Assembly: GCA_900764695.1 (NCBI GenBank)
Contig: CAAFOY010000088.1
Coordinates: 1 to 25,202 of the forward strand
DNA: 25,202 nucleotides
Source: Lachnospiraceae bacterium
Lineage (GTDB): Bacteria; Bacillota_A; Clostridia; Lachnospirales; Lachnospiraceae
Reading direction: 5' to 3'
Positions within the stretch are counted from its first letter, which is position 1, and each line of letters begins with the position of its first letter. Below, piece after piece: positions 25,061 to 25,202 of the stretch. The position numbers and the translations under genes were made by a program. The notes beneath the pieces were generated by a model that had not been told where the DNA came from, made no database searches, and saw only the letters and a list, made by a program, of their open reading frames with translations.

Positions 25061-25202
25061 ATGAGAAAAATTAAGTATTTTGATAGCGAGCTATCAATTG
25101 AGAAATATATAAAAATACAGATAGTTAGAAATGATGGAATTAGGAGTTTAGTATATAGAAAAGATTTGATTGAGGAATGTGCATCAAGAAACATTCAGAC
25201 GA
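25061..25202 (+). CDS. Partial ORF at the window end, unrecognised
   Basis: The frame is open from ATG 25061 to the end of the window (47 codons, no stop). It begins MRKIKYFDSELSIEKYIK and continues with RKDLIEECASRNIQT. GTG codons at 25049 and 25052 are alternative starts; an in-frame stop lies at 25046-25048. The ribosome binding site is poor. Upstream, 24944-25060 holds a small hairpin (AACTGT/ACAGTT) and a GC-richer stretch, gacagggtgacaactttgtcccc, with imperfect inverted symmetry. No family is recognised and the reading frame itself is not certain. Confidence 0.4.
   Translation, partial: MRKIKYFDSELSIEKYIKIQIVRNDGIRSLVYRKDLIEECASRNIQT

Overview
The window is AT-rich, Gram-positive-type chromosomal DNA. 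The likely source is an anaerobic, spore-forming gut-type Clostridium relative, probably Lachnospiraceae (Clostridium cluster XIVa). This is inferred from spoIIID next to an mreB/mbl gene, a four-subunit pyruvate:ferredoxin oxidoreductase, a Firmicutes-type L10 leader, AGGAGG ribosome binding sites, and long RpoB and RpoC with acidic tails. All convincing protein genes are on the + strand. No tRNA, rRNA, CRISPR array, prophage or complete insertion sequence was seen.

Left part (1-5800): a 41-bp direct repeat pair, a DUF2798-like membrane protein, the sporulation regulator SpoIIID with a perfect inverted repeat over its ribosome binding region, a 409-bp gap that looks like it encodes a minus-strand small RNA, an MreB/Mbl cytoskeletal protein, the helicase RecD2, and a ComF-family protein.

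Middle (5800-17600): the classic transcription/translation block, apparently as three units with their own promoters. These are rpmG-secE-nusG-rplK-rplA, rplJ-rplL behind an L10 leader with attenuator-like terminator, and rpoB-rpoC. Short leader motifs of the L1-target type precede both rplK and rplA. A very long terminator hairpin and a duplicated palindromic repeat separate rplL from rpoB.

Right part (17600-25202): a radical SAM gene resembling the queuine lyase QueL, translationally coupled to a YhhQ-type queuosine-precursor transporter (a candidate queuine salvage operon); a decayed, frameshifted gene remnant; the porGDAB-type operon that oxidises pyruvate to acetyl-CoA and reduced ferredoxin; a small unknown membrane protein; a Wzx/MATE-type flippase; and an unrecognised ORF running off the window end.

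Most of the window is ordinary core genome. The items most worth a second look are the QueL-YhhQ pair, the putative minus-strand RNA at 1071-1210 with PhoP-box-like repeats upstream, the twin L1-type leaders, and the hairpin in front of spoIIID.
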